A DNA stretch of 45,573 bases, taken from the NCBI GenBank assembly GCA_025059415.1, contig JANXDQ010000002.1:9940-55512 (forward strand), read 5' to 3'. The notes under the pieces were generated by a model that searched no databases, was not told where the DNA came from, and saw nothing but the letters and a program-made list of their open reading frames with translations. Shown piece after piece: positions 1-8,548 of this stretch (its first letter is position 1; each line of letters opens with the position of its first letter). The translations under genes and the position numbers were made by a program. This DNA comes from Aigarchaeota archaeon. Its GTDB lineage: Archaea > Thermoproteota > Nitrososphaeria_A > Caldarchaeales > Wolframiiraptoraceae.

Positions 1-385
1 CCATTATAGCTTGGTCAAATTCCCTGATTTTCGGCGGAATCACCTCTTCAGCTCCCAAGATATCGTAGATTAGTAGGCCGAATCCGTGGAGGGCCAGGAC
101 ATTTTCGTCAACGGCTTTTTGATATTTCCTCGGAATCGCCAATATAACCCCATTAAATTTCCCCTTGAGTTTCTCTGCTTGAAGCAATGCGTCCTGTATC
201 GCGCCCCGAGCCGCGAAAGCTTCTTCACTTAAAATTCCCACCACGATTTCCCTACGTCCATCCGATAGAACTAGTCTATCGAAATATCCTGACTCTGGGC
301 CGCTCCCATGTTCAACTTCATAGAAGCCTTCTTCCTCGTAGATTGTGGAGATTATATCTCTGGGCCTCGGCTTTTTACGCGACAT
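1..385 (-). CDS. Partial unknown protein, third gene of the crenactin cluster
   Basis: An open frame runs from an ATG at 385 to the window edge (128 codons seen; the C-terminus lies outside). The ATG lies inside the last codons of crenactin, an 11-base overlap that implies co-transcription and translational coupling. The visible protein starts MSRKKPRPRDII and holds an alternating strand/helix pattern, including REIVVGILSE, a helix AARGAIQDALLQAEKL, then NGVILAIPRKY and GFGLLIYD. That order loosely recalls a PD-(D/E)XK nuclease-like fold, in which a helix of the Q-x-x-L type precedes a strand, but I see no convincing catalytic set, so this is only a guess from pattern. I do not recognise the family. 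Its position directly after crenactin suggests a role with the actin-like filament. Not an arcadin that I can identify. Confidence 0.75.
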   Translation of the reverse strand, partial: MSRKKPRPRDIISTIYEEEGFYEVEHGSGPESGYFDRLVLSDGRREIVVGILSEEAFAARGAIQDALLQAEKLKGKFNGVILAIPRKYQKAVDENVLALHGFGLLIYDILGAEEVIPPKIREFDQAIM

Positions 386-1652
386 TCATCCACCCCTCCA
401 TCCTCTCCCATCTCCACTCATAGTCTATTGGAACCGCATATCCATATACAATGCATCCCTTCCATACGGAGAATTTTGGATCCCCGGTGACCACCACCTC
501 CACGTTCTCGATGCCCTTTTCCACGAGCATCTCCTTCGACTTGAGGTCGGCGGTAGTTGCCACCGATTCGAGCCCTCTTGGGATTCTCCACCCGAAGTTT
601 CCGCCGGAAAGTAGGATCTTCGAGTAAAGGTATGGTTGAAGCTCTATCGGACATTTTTCAACCGAGGTGATTACCGCTTCTGCCATATCCATCATCCCAT
701 AGAAGTATGTGTCACCTATCTTGACGTCTCCGGGCCTAGGCATCCCCCTCGCAAAGTAGCTCTGGAAGATCTCGTGGCCGGGGTTAAAGACGTATTCGCC
801 TATGAGGAACCTAGTCCAGGAGAGATCCTCTAAGTCTATTTTCACCCTCGTCCCCGGGATCTTCAGGCTCGCCCTGACCTTATCCGGATTGCTTTTCGCA
901 AATTGGATCGCCTCACTCAAGTTCCTTGGGAGAAGGCCTATCTCCTCTTTGATCTTCCTCACCAAGCTCTCTTCCTTTGCCAGGTCTCCATATCCCGCGT
1001 CTTTCAGGATCTCGGCGGTGAGGATGTTTGCCGCATCCCCTCCCCTATTCAAAGCTATAACAGCATCTCTAACGGGGTACATCGATATCGGGCATACCTG
1101 GGTGTTGCCGTGGCCGGATTCGACGACCGTGCAGGTTGGGGTCTTGTGTGCTATCGCGACCGCGAGCGGCTGGGGTATGATCGTCGCCGCCCTAATCAGA
1201 ACCCTCCCCCGATTCATCTCTTTGAATACTTCGAAGAGTCTTTCATACATGTATCTGGGAGCGACGACGGATATGCTGGCGACGGCGTAAAATCCTTGAA
1301 AATCATCATATTCGGGGGCGAATATCTCAAGGGCGTATTTTGTAAGCTCCTCGATAACCTTCCAAGCCCTCTCATCATCCTTTGGTATTATCCCGTTGCG
1401 CATGGGGTAGACCATCCTCTTTGCCAACTCCTCCCTCGACTCCAAGAACATGGGCACATCCCTTCCAACCACTATCTCTTTGCGGACTCCCATCAACCTC
1501 GACATTAAGGAGCTGCTATCCACGAAGTATCCCCTATTCTCCACGACCTCCGGCACCTCGCCCAGGGTTATGGGGCCGAACTTGAAGTCGCTCGTCCCGT
1601 AGTCTAATCCAAATACGTGCTCCCGCTTGTATTCCTCGTTCACTTCATCCAC
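375..1652 (-). CDS. Crenactin (actin-family cytoskeletal ATPase)
   Basis: 425-aa actin-superfamily protein. Phosphate-1 motif FGLDYGTSDFKFG is at residues 14-26, phosphate-2 motif VVESGHGNTQV at about 176-186, and the adenosine motif ILLSGGNFGWRIP at 346-358. The segments GPITL, IIPQPLAVAIA, ALNRGG, WTRFLIGE and YGYA(V/L)P match what I remember of Pyrobaculum crenactin over its whole length. Crenactin polymerises with ATP into actin-like filaments; homologues are known from Thermoproteales, Korarchaeota and Aigarchaeota. The start is GTG at 1652, 13 bases inside the upstream gene, and the next gene starts inside its 3' end, so this is the middle of a coupled three-gene operon. The neighbours are not arcadins that I recognise. 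Family assignment is firm; cellular role is inferred. Confidence 0.93.
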   Translation of the reverse strand: MDEVNEEYKREHVFGLDYGTSDFKFGPITLGEVPEVVENRGYFVDSSSLMSRLMGVRKEIVVGRDVPMFLESREELAKRMVYPMRNGIIPKDDERAWKVIEELTKYALEIFAPEYDDFQGFYAVASISVVAPRYMYERLFEVFKEMNRGRVLIRAATIIPQPLAVAIAHKTPTCTVVESGHGNTQVCPISMYPVRDAVIALNRGGDAANILTAEILKDAGYGDLAKEESLVRKIKEEIGLLPRNLSEAIQFAKSNPDKVRASLKIPGTRVKIDLEDLSWTRFLIGEYVFNPGHEIFQSYFARGMPRPGDVKIGDTYFYGMMDMAEAVITSVEKCPIELQPYLYSKILLSGGNFGWRIPRGLESVATTADLKSKEMLVEKGIENVEVVVTGDPKFSVWKGCIVYGYAVPIDYEWRWERMEGWMNVA

Positions 1653-2197
1653 CCCATGATCCTATCCAGTAAACTCTTAGGGGATTTTGTGTTAATCAGC
1701 TTTTCATGAATCTTCTTCATGACGTTTCTGTTTAATTCGCCCCAACCAACCCTATAAGATATGGTTAACGCCCTCGCGGCCGGAAAACTCTCCACTTTGA
1801 GCTGGACACCGAACTCCTTGATCCTAAAAACCCTCTTCTCGCCCAGTTTTATCCCCAAATTTTCCGCCGCCTTCTCCGCCGCCTCGGCCCTCAAGTGGTA
1901 ATGCACCTCGATATACCAGCATTCCCGAATCGCGGCTCTACTGAAATCCTCCAATACCTCGGGGTTCGCCGATCTAAGGGAAAAGATCACTTCGTCTCCC
2001 TCCAGGCTAGAACTCAAGATCTCGGCCTCAAATTCGCCTTTCGACAACTTTGGACCAGCGAGCTTCCATTCACCGGCTTCCAGGGCCCTAAATAGGGCCT
2101 CGACGTCGCTATCCCCCGATCTCAGCTTACAGACTACTCTGATGCATGGTCCTGAATCTCGAAGCACTTCCGATCGGGGATTCTGGGGGGTTGCCAA
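1640..2197 (-). CDS. Unknown protein, first gene of the crenactin operon
   Basis: 185-aa soluble protein with no signal peptide or membrane segment. It has two alpha/beta-looking halves: one around IRVVCKLRSGDSDVEALFRALE and one around WYIEVHYHLRAEAAEKAAENLG, then a basic amphipathic C-terminus (NVMKKIHEKLINTKSPKSLLDRIMGWMK). It ends 13 bases inside crenactin, so the two are very probably translated together. The listed start is TTG at 2197, but an AT-rich TATA-like run (AAAAATATATTT on the minus strand, just upstream) makes a start further in, such as the GTG at 2167, equally likely. I do not recognise the family. It may be an arcadin-like or regulatory partner of the filament; that is inference from gene order only. 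Confidence 0.7.
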   Translation of the reverse strand: MATPQNPRSEVLRDSGPCIRVVCKLRSGDSDVEALFRALEAGEWKLAGPKLSKGEFEAEILSSSLEGDEVIFSLRSANPEVLEDFSRAAIRECWYIEVHYHLRAEAAEKAAENLGIKLGEKRVFRIKEFGVQLKVESFPAARALTISYRVGWGELNRNVMKKIHEKLINTKSPKSLLDRIMGWMK

Positions 2198-2225
2198 ATA
2201 TATTTTTAGGGGTTAAGTGAAAGTG

Positions 2226-4415
2226 CTAGGCTTCTTCGACGAAGTCGGAGATCTTCGGGAGCTCGGGTGGGAGACCCTTCCTCTTCCTGATTTCTTGGAT
2301 TACCTTATCCCTCAGAGAAGCGGGAACGGGCTTCCAGGCATAGAACTCCGTCGCCCAAAAGGCCTTTCCCATGGTGGCGCTCCTCATCACCTCGCTGAGG
2401 TCAAATGTCTCGGAAGCGGGGATCTCGCCGGAAACCACTGTTATGTATTCCTGTTGCATGACGTTTAATATCCTCCCGCGTTTACCAGTTATGACCGATG
2501 TGACGGCTCCGAGGAGGTCTGGCGTTATCTTAGCCTCGATTTTTAGTACCGGCTCTAAGAGTATGGGATCTGCACTTAGGATGCTGGCATAGAGGGTTCT
2601 CCTGGTCGCCGGGACTATCTGCGCGTATCCCCTATGAACTGGATCTTCGTGAAGTTCTACGTTCACTAGTATGGCCTTTATCCCCCTCATCCTCTCCTCG
2701 GTAAGCGGCCCTCTCTCCATTACCTCTTGGAACCCGGAGATTATCAAAGCCTTCGATTCTTGGAGGTACTGAGCGCCTTTGGTCATGTCAACGAGTATGT
2801 TTCCCCTCGGGTCTATGTCCCAGACGTTTCGAGCCATGTCGGCATCCCATCCATGATCACGGAGAATCCTCGCGATTTGTTTCCTATCCATTTCGTTGAA
2901 TAGCTCGCCTCTCCTAATGAGCTCTATTATCTCATTTTCTAAGGGCTCGACCTGCATGTAGATCCTGTTATGTTTATTCGGAGACTTGCCCTCGAAGATC
3001 CTTCCGCCTTTTGAGATTGTTTCCCTATAGAGGATGATCGGCTTGCTGGCCACGACTTCTATTCCGGCCTTAGCTATCCATGTGAGCGCGATTTCGAGGT
3101 GAAGCGTCCCCATCCCGCTGATCAGGTATTCGCCTGTCTCAGGCCTAACGGTCGTAACCAGGGTCGGGTCCTCGATCGAGAGCTTATTCAGGAAGTCAAC
3201 GAGTTTTGGCAGATCCCTGCTATGCTTGGGCTCGACGGAGATCGTGACCACGGGCTCGGAGACGTACTTCATGGACTCAAATGGAATTAAATCGGCGGTC
3301 GCCAAGGTGTCTCCAGCCCTTACTTCATCGAAACCTAGGACGGCGGGGATGTTGCCGGCTGGGAGCTCCCCCACGATTTCACGATTCGGCCCCATGTAAA
3401 CCGCCACCTGCTGGACCCTCTTCGTTATATTTCTGCCAATGATTTGGAGCATGTCTCCCTCTCTTGTGGTCCCGCTGAACAATCTCCCCGTGGCGACAAC
3501 GCCGGCCTGGGGATCAACCTTGACATCAGTTACTATCATAACCGTTGGGCCATTCTCATCACAGTTCAACATCGCTTTGCCTACCTCGCTATCTATGTCT
3601 CCTTTCCAGATCTTCGGAATCCTATATAGCTGGGCGACATGTGGAGGGGGGTGATGATTTATCACCATTTCGAGTATGGCCTCATGTAGCGGGGCATTCT
3701 CCCTCAGCCAGTCTATGTCATTGTTCTGGAAGGCCTTCATAACATCGCTGAACTTTATCCCCCTCTTCTGGGCCTGTGGAACTGTGAACCCCCACCTATC
3801 CTTAGCGCTACCTATCGCGACCGATCCATCCTGGAAACTCACCTTCCACTTGTCTCTGTATTGGGGCTCGGCATACATCTCGATCAGCCGATTAACATCA
3901 CTCACTATCCTAACTAGCGTCTCCTGTATCTTCTCAGGGGTGAGCCTTAGCTCCTTAATCAACCTATCAATCTTATTTACGTAAAGAACTGGTCTAACAC
4001 GCTCTTCCAGCGCCTGCCTAATGACGGTCTCGGTCTGAGTCATCACCCCCTCAACAGCGTCGACGACCACGATTGCGCCATCGATGGCCCTAAGAGCCCT
4101 AGTAACCCTCCCACTAAAGTCCACGTGTCCAGGCGTATCTATCATGTTGATGATATATGGTTTTCCATCCATCTCATAGTATAGCGAGATGTTAGCGGCC
4201 TTGATGGTCATCTGCCTCTGCTGCTCTTCCTCCAAGTAATCTAAGGCAAGCGCCTTTCCGGCCAAAGTCGGCGACAAGAGCCCAGCGGCCGCCAACAAGC
4301 TATCGGTTGTCGTGGTCTTTCCGTGGTCAACATGAGCTATCGTACCAATGTTCCGAATCTGGTCTTTCTGCCTAAGGATGTCCAAGACCTCTGAAATCTT
4401 CTTAACACGAGGCAT
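2226..4415 (-). CDS. fusA: Translation elongation factor EF-2
   Basis: 729 aa, normal for archaeal EF-2, the GTPase that translocates tRNA-mRNA on the ribosome. G1 is AHVDHGKTTTTD near residue 28, the switch region contains QMTIKAANISL, G3 is DTPGHVDF, and G4 is NKID. Domain IV carries DPVHRGYAQI with His594, which aligns with the His converted to diphthamide in archaea and eukaryotes, so the modification site is present. The gene stands alone, with no tuf or rps7/rps12 alongside. A TATA-like TTTATTAG (minus strand, about 4459-4467) lies 45-50 bases before the ATG, leaving a short leader with a weak purine-rich site. Confidence 0.97.
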   Translation of the reverse strand: MPRVKKISEVLDILRQKDQIRNIGTIAHVDHGKTTTTDSLLAAAGLLSPTLAGKALALDYLEEEQQRQMTIKAANISLYYEMDGKPYIINMIDTPGHVDFSGRVTRALRAIDGAIVVVDAVEGVMTQTETVIRQALEERVRPVLYVNKIDRLIKELRLTPEKIQETLVRIVSDVNRLIEMYAEPQYRDKWKVSFQDGSVAIGSAKDRWGFTVPQAQKRGIKFSDVMKAFQNNDIDWLRENAPLHEAILEMVINHHPPPHVAQLYRIPKIWKGDIDSEVGKAMLNCDENGPTVMIVTDVKVDPQAGVVATGRLFSGTTREGDMLQIIGRNITKRVQQVAVYMGPNREIVGELPAGNIPAVLGFDEVRAGDTLATADLIPFESMKYVSEPVVTISVEPKHSRDLPKLVDFLNKLSIEDPTLVTTVRPETGEYLISGMGTLHLEIALTWIAKAGIEVVASKPIILYRETISKGGRIFEGKSPNKHNRIYMQVEPLENEIIELIRRGELFNEMDRKQIARILRDHGWDADMARNVWDIDPRGNILVDMTKGAQYLQESKALIISGFQEVMERGPLTEERMRGIKAILVNVELHEDPVHRGYAQIVPATRRTLYASILSADPILLEPVLKIEAKITPDLLGAVTSVITGKRGRILNVMQQEYITVVSGEIPASETFDLSEVMRSATMGKAFWATEFYAWKPVPASLRDKVIQEIRKRKGLPPELPKISDFVEEA

Positions 4416-4931
4416 AACCTACTCCCTTACCCACTCCGCCGAGAGGACAAAAACTCGTCTAATAAAGATTACCCAGAACCCACTAAATCCGCCCCCCATC
4501 CATTATGCAGAAACCCCTAGAGGGGAAACTTAACCACCAACAAAAACCCCTTCCAAGAGGGAAAGGAGTTGCTCATGATCGTTACGAAAGATGATAGATA
4601 AACCATAAAAAGTTTAAGAGCAAAGGTAAAATTTTAACATCAACCAAACGGGCTTTTTTAAAGGCGACACAATCCTATAGAAACAGGATTGTTTATCCAA
4701 GTATACGAACACCAGCCGATTTGTCTCCAATGTCGGCCCTTTCATTTGAACTATGGAGGTGTATTTATTAAGGACCCTGGACGTAGACCGCCGGGTACGG
4801 TCCTGTCCTAGGATAATCCCATTCGTAAAGAATAAGGTAGTTCTCCAATAATTCCGTCTACTTGGTATTGATGAGATCTATGGGATTATTTTTGGTAAAA
4901 TTTTTATTTTCGACCTTTTACTTTTTACCTC
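4416..4931. other. 516-base intergenic region between EF-2 and a small basic ORF
   Basis: No convincing gene. It carries the EF-2 promoter at its left end and a TATA box for the next gene at its right end. In the middle is a perfect 8-bp hairpin (ACAATCCT at 4669-4676 and AGGATTGT at 4685-4692, 8-base loop) and a second imperfect stem (AGGACC near 4770 with GGTCCT near 4798). No tRNA, SRP or RNase P consensus was found. A 32-codon ORF at 4753 has no support. The stems could mark an unrecognised RNA. Confidence 0.5.
4898..4910 (+). promoter_or_regulatory. TATA box for the 4932 gene
   Basis: An AAATTTTTATTTT run is centred 28 bases before the ATG at 4932. That is the spacing expected for an archaeal TATA element giving a leaderless transcript; no Shine-Dalgarno site precedes the ATG. 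Confidence 0.5.
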
Positions 4932-5249
4932 ATGAATGAGAGCAGGCCAACCCCATCTAAGCTGGTGAGAAAGCGTGAAAATTTGAAGAGCGTTGATGAA
5001 AGGCTCTTTAAAGAGGCAGTTAGGATTGCCGAGAAACAACCGAGGATCGCCTTTTATTCCCCGGTCTCCAGTTGCATCTTGAATTATTGGAAAAATGTAG
5101 TTCCCAGGTTTAGTATTAGTGAGTTTTTAGCGCAGTTGGTTGAGTATGAATTGGCAAAGATATGGCCACAACTATACAATAAGGCCTTAAAAAATTTAAA
5201 GGGAAGGCGATCTAGGTCTTCGAAGAAGACGGCATCTAAGAGGGAATAA
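4932..5249 (+). CDS. Small basic protein of unknown function
   Basis: 105 aa, rich in Lys and Arg, with a Ser/Arg/Lys tail (GRRSRSSKKTASKRE). The centre is mostly helical: SVDERLFKEAVRIAEKQPRI, then FSISEFLAQLVEYELAKIWPQLYNKALKNL. The phrase SISEFLAQLVEYEL resembles the second helix of ribbon-helix-helix proteins but no matching strand is obvious. The basic tail suggests nucleic-acid binding. It ends 14 bases before the 2-hydroxyacid dehydrogenase start, so it may be the first gene of that operon. Family not recognised. Confidence 0.65.
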   Translation: MNESRPTPSKLVRKRENLKSVDERLFKEAVRIAEKQPRIAFYSPVSSCILNYWKNVVPRFSISEFLAQLVEYELAKIWPQLYNKALKNLKGRRSRSSKKTASKRE

Positions 5250-5263
5250 GGAGAAGATGTATT

Positions 5264-6271
5264 TTGAAGCCTAAAGTGCTCGTAACTAGAAGAATTCCAG
5301 AAACTGGTATCAGGATTTTAAAAGAGCATTGTGAGATTAGGTATCGCGATGCTTTAGAGCCTATGAGTAGAGAGGAATTGCTGAAGGAGATTCGGGATGT
5401 TGACGCACTCTACTGCACCCTCTCTGAAAAGGTTGATAGAGGAGTCATTGACGCCGGGAAAAATCTGAGGGTAGTAGCGACTATGAGCGTGGGGGTAGAT
5501 CATATAGATGTAGATTATGCTACGTCACGGGGCATTTACGTGGTTTACACCCCGGGGGTCTTAACCGAGACGACTGCGGACTTTGCATGGGCTCTATTAA
5601 TGGCTGCTGCAAGGAGGGTGGTGGAAGGAGATAGGTTGATCAGGGCCGGCGGATGGAGATTTTCATGGGCCCCCACAATGATGCTTGGATACGACGTTCA
5701 TGGAAAAGTTCTAGGAATAATTGGTTTTGGCAGAATTGGTCAAGCGGTTGCGAGGAGAGCGAAGGGATTCGACATGAAGGTCCTGTACTATGACATCGAG
5801 AGGAGAGAGGACCTCGAGAAGAAGCTTGGAGTAGAGTATAGGCCCATGGACGAGATCCTGAGGGAAGCGGACTTCATAACCCTTCACATACCATTAACAC
5901 CCCAAACCGAGAGGCTCATAGGAGAAAGGGAATTGAGGATGATGAAGAAGACCGCCATCCTCATCAACACCTCTCGTGGTAAAGTGATCGATCAAGAAGC
6001 TCTCATAAGGGCGCTGAAAATGGGGTGGATAGCTGCGGCAGGACTCGATGTTTTCGACGAAGAGCCATTGCCAACGGATAGCCCGCTCATCAATTTAGAA
6101 AACGTGGTCCTGACACCTCATATTGCAAGCGCATCATATGAAACGAGGAGTAAGATGGCGGAATACGCGGCTTCTGGTTTGATCTCCATATTAAAGGGCG
6201 AGGTTCCAGACAATCTTTACAATAGAGAAGTCTTAAAGATCAGACCGTTGAGCGACGTCAAGATGATCTAA
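5264..6271 (+). CDS. D-2-hydroxyacid dehydrogenase, glyoxylate/hydroxypyruvate reductase type
   Basis: 335 aa, the usual length. It reduces a 2-keto acid to a D-2-hydroxy acid with NAD(P)H. The Rossmann motif is GIIGFGRIGQAVARRA near residue 150. The substrate-side motif MSVGVDHIDVDYA, the catalytic region NTSRGKVIDQEAL and GLDVFDEEPLP, and the catalytic His in LTPHIASAS are all present. Sequence style matches archaeal glyoxylate reductase (GyaR) best. The start is TTG at 5264 with AAGGAG at 5248-5253; an out-of-frame ATG sits at 5257. It is followed after 18 bases by an iron alcohol dehydrogenase, so the two probably act in one pathway of hydroxy-acid or aldehyde metabolism. Confidence 0.9.
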   Translation: MKPKVLVTRRIPETGIRILKEHCEIRYRDALEPMSREELLKEIRDVDALYCTLSEKVDRGVIDAGKNLRVVATMSVGVDHIDVDYATSRGIYVVYTPGVLTETTADFAWALLMAAARRVVEGDRLIRAGGWRFSWAPTMMLGYDVHGKVLGIIGFGRIGQAVARRAKGFDMKVLYYDIERREDLEKKLGVEYRPMDEILREADFITLHIPLTPQTERLIGERELRMMKKTAILINTSRGKVIDQEALIRALKMGWIAAAGLDVFDEEPLPTDSPLINLENVVLTPHIASASYETRSKMAEYAASGLISILKGEVPDNLYNREVLKIRPLSDVKMI

Positions 6272-6289
6272 ATCAGGGAAGATATTTAT

Positions 6290-7462
6290 ATGAAAATCTC
6301 AGCCCCTCCCCTAGAAATGTTTTTCTCGAATTCGCTTCCCAGAAAAATATTCTTCGGCAGAGGTAGCCTAGAAAGGTTACCCGAAGCTCTAAGGGAACTT
6401 GAGTTAACCGGTAGAGCAATTTTGGTTACGGGGCGGCATTTCGCAAGGAAGTCCGGCTACCTTGATAAACTATGTTCACTTATGAGGTTCGTTGGCGTTG
6501 ATGTAATAGTGTATGACAAGGTCGAGCCTAATCCTTCGATCGAAATCGTGGAGGAGGGTGGGAGAATTGCCAGAGAGAAAGGCGTGGACTTCGTCGTCGG
6601 CTTTGGCGGCGGTAGCGCCATAGACACCGCTAAGGGCATCGCAGTCCTCGCCACCCATAATGGGGGTCTCGAAGAATACTTTTACCCGGCTAAAATTGAG
6701 CCCCCTCTACTGCCAATCGTCGCGATACCCACCACATGCGGTAGTGGAAGTGAAGTGACGAGATATGCCATTATTAGTAAGGGTTTCAGAAAGTATACCA
6801 TACTCAGTGAACTAATCGTCCCCACACTTACAATATTGGATTCAGAGGTCCTAAAATATCTTGCAAGGGACATAACTGCCCACACGGCGATGGATGCTTT
6901 CTCACATGCCCTAGAATCATATTATCACATTAATTCATGTGAGTTCTCTGAAAACTTTGCCAGAGATGCCATCATTATATTCTTTGAAAACTTGAGAGAC
7001 GCAGTCGATGGGGACATGGGTTCTCGTGAAAAGATTTTTTATGCGAGTATGTTGGCCGGCCTCGCCATAAACCTGGCGGGCACGTTGTTCGTCCATTCAC
7101 TGGGGTATTATATCACCCAGAAATTCGGTATACCTCATGGACTTGCAAACATGCTTTTCCTCAGGCAGTTCATCGAATATGCCGCAGAAAAGATGCCTGA
7201 TAGGACGATAGCGCTCGGAAGACTTCTAGGACTTAATTCCGTTTCTTCGGAAATTGTATCAAGGACAATAATTAATAAACTCAATGATTTAATTGAATAT
7301 CTTGATTTACCGAGAAATCTGAAGGAGGCTGGAATACCGCACTCAGAGCTCTTTACGATAGCGGAGCACGGTTTTTCATACAAGAGAAACATTGAAAACT
7401 GCAGAAAACCACCTACAAGCGAGGAAATCCAAGAGATTGTGAAGAAAGCATATTTAAGCTAA
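6290..7462 (+). CDS. Iron-containing alcohol dehydrogenase
   Basis: 390 aa, group III Fe-ADH family. The nucleotide-binding signature FGGGSAIDTAKGIAV and the PTTCGSGSEVT loop are present. Predicted metal ligands are the Asp and His of AMDAFSHALESY and the two His residues of FVHSLGYY and GIPHGLANM, so the enzyme looks active. The substrate is not predictable; members oxidise alcohols or reduce aldehydes. It lies 18 bases after the 2-hydroxyacid dehydrogenase. The last codons contain one copy of a 12-bp sequence (AAGCATATTTAA) that recurs 40 bases later as the next gene's promoter. Confidence 0.9.
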   Translation: MKISAPPLEMFFSNSLPRKIFFGRGSLERLPEALRELELTGRAILVTGRHFARKSGYLDKLCSLMRFVGVDVIVYDKVEPNPSIEIVEEGGRIAREKGVDFVVGFGGGSAIDTAKGIAVLATHNGGLEEYFYPAKIEPPLLPIVAIPTTCGSGSEVTRYAIISKGFRKYTILSELIVPTLTILDSEVLKYLARDITAHTAMDAFSHALESYYHINSCEFSENFARDAIIIFFENLRDAVDGDMGSREKIFYASMLAGLAINLAGTLFVHSLGYYITQKFGIPHGLANMLFLRQFIEYAAEKMPDRTIALGRLLGLNSVSSEIVSRTIINKLNDLIEYLDLPRNLKEAGIPHSELFTIAEHGFSYKRNIENCRKPPTSEEIQEIVKKAYLS

Positions 7463-7485
7463 TCCGATATAAAGTGATTTTACGG

Positions 7486-7499
7486 AAGCATATTTAAAG
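7486..7499 (+). promoter_or_regulatory. TATA box for the IMPase-family gene (second copy of a 12-bp repeat)
   Basis: AAGCATATTTAA occurs at 7446-7457, inside the Fe-ADH 3' end, and again at 7486-7497. The second copy is centred about 33 bases before the ATG at 7527, as expected of a BRE/TATA element. The gene therefore probably has its own promoter. Whether the first copy is also used is unknown. Confidence 0.5.
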
Positions 7500-7526
7500 A
7501 AGTTTTTTCAAAGAGGGTTCAAAAGG

Positions 7527-8336
7527 ATGTTAACGGAAATTATTCGTGAAGCATTGTTAGAAGCCCGCAGGGTTCTGAGTGAATGTCTTTCAAAGGGCCT
7601 CGTTAATGTCGAAGGAAGAGGATGGTCTGGAGATTATTCGAGACAATTTGATATTTTAACTGAGAAGGCCATAATAAACGTCATCAAAAATAATCTCGAC
7701 AAGGTATACATAGTATCAGAAGAAGTTGGTGAAATTCCATGTAAGGACCCCGATTTCTACGTTCTCATAGATCCCGTTGATGGATCTACAAATGTATCCC
7801 AAGGACTTCCTTTTTCCGCATCAGCGATAACTGTGTCAAAATCTCCTAGGATAGATGATATCATCGCCGCCGGAGTAATTGATCATCAAACTGGAAAACT
7901 CTATTTAGGAGATAGGGACCGCGGCGTAATGGTGATGGGAAATCCGCCATCGATGAGGAGGAATATATCCCTTAAAGATGCATTAGTTTTCATTGACCTC
8001 TCAATCATAAAGGAAAACGAGAAAGATACAAAATTAGTGGAATGGTGTGTTAAGATGATCACAAAATCTGGGAACTCAAGATTCTTTGCCGCTGCAAACT
8101 TAGAAATATCATATATATTAGAGGGGAAAGCCGATGCGTATGCTTGTCTTTCTAGAGATTTGAAGGTTCTGGATTTCTGTGCTCCTGCGACTATGGTGAG
8201 ATGGGCTGGTGGTGAGTATAGGCTGATAAATGGTAATGAAGAAATGCTACTGACAAAGAATGGAAGATTTGGAATAATAGTTGCATCTACCAAAAATCTT
8301 CTTGAAGAAATTCTCTCATTAAGAATTACCACATAA
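7527..8336 (+). CDS. Inositol monophosphatase/FBPase-family phosphatase
   Basis: 269 aa, the size of archaeal IMPase/FBPase. This Mg-dependent family cleaves inositol phosphates, fructose-1,6-bisphosphate or related sugar phosphates. Metal-binding motifs are the Glu pair in IVSEEVGE, LIDPVDGSTN (D-P-x-D-G-S/T) and, near the C-terminus, LDFCAPATMVRWAGGEY, which supplies the last Asp. The gene is visibly richer in A and T than the dehydrogenases before it and the TYW1 gene after it, hinting at a different origin. It has its own TATA box. Exact substrate not predictable. Confidence 0.87.
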   Translation: MLTEIIREALLEARRVLSECLSKGLVNVEGRGWSGDYSRQFDILTEKAIINVIKNNLDKVYIVSEEVGEIPCKDPDFYVLIDPVDGSTNVSQGLPFSASAITVSKSPRIDDIIAAGVIDHQTGKLYLGDRDRGVMVMGNPPSMRRNISLKDALVFIDLSIIKENEKDTKLVEWCVKMITKSGNSRFFAAANLEISYILEGKADAYACLSRDLKVLDFCAPATMVRWAGGEYRLINGNEEMLLTKNGRFGIIVASTKNLLEEILSLRITT

Positions 8337-8548
8337 AAATAGAGTAAGGTCGACTTAAAATCTGCTCAAATACTCTAATGCGATTGACATGACGGGTTTC
8401 AGAAAAAGCTTATTGTCGATGAGGCGATGGCTCCGTATAGGGTGATCCCATAATACATGAGTAATCTGGCCCTCATGTCAGAGCTCAACTAAAGCGATTA
8501 ATCTTAGAGTTATCAGAGGGATTAATCTTAATTTGATAGCCAATTAAG
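8337..8548. other. Intergenic region upstream of TYW1 with repeats
   Basis: It contains a 7-bp hairpin (ACATGAG at 8455-8461 and CTCATGT at 8472-8478) and an 11-bp direct repeat GATTAATCTTA at 8496-8506 and 8520-8530, with start-to-start spacing of 24 bases. The repeat is 18 bases before the TYW1 ATG and could be a regulator site or duplicated promoter element. Short minus-strand open stretches here look like eroded coding sequence but I cannot identify them. Confidence 0.4.

Noticed and set aside
802..1508. Plus-strand ORFs opposite crenactin
   Set aside because: Crenactin matches its family end to end on the minus strand; these have no motifs.
4580..4620. C/D box sRNA candidate (GATGATA)
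   Set aside because: Box C is imperfect and no matching D, D' or C' boxes stand at proper spacing.
4753..4851. 32-codon ORF in the EF-2 upstream gap
   Set aside because: No conserved feature, and its coding overlaps a stem-loop region; nothing to support translation.
8337..8490. Minus-strand open stretches ending SIALEYLSRF, possible gene remnant
   Set aside because: Frames are short and broken, and no family can be named with confidence.
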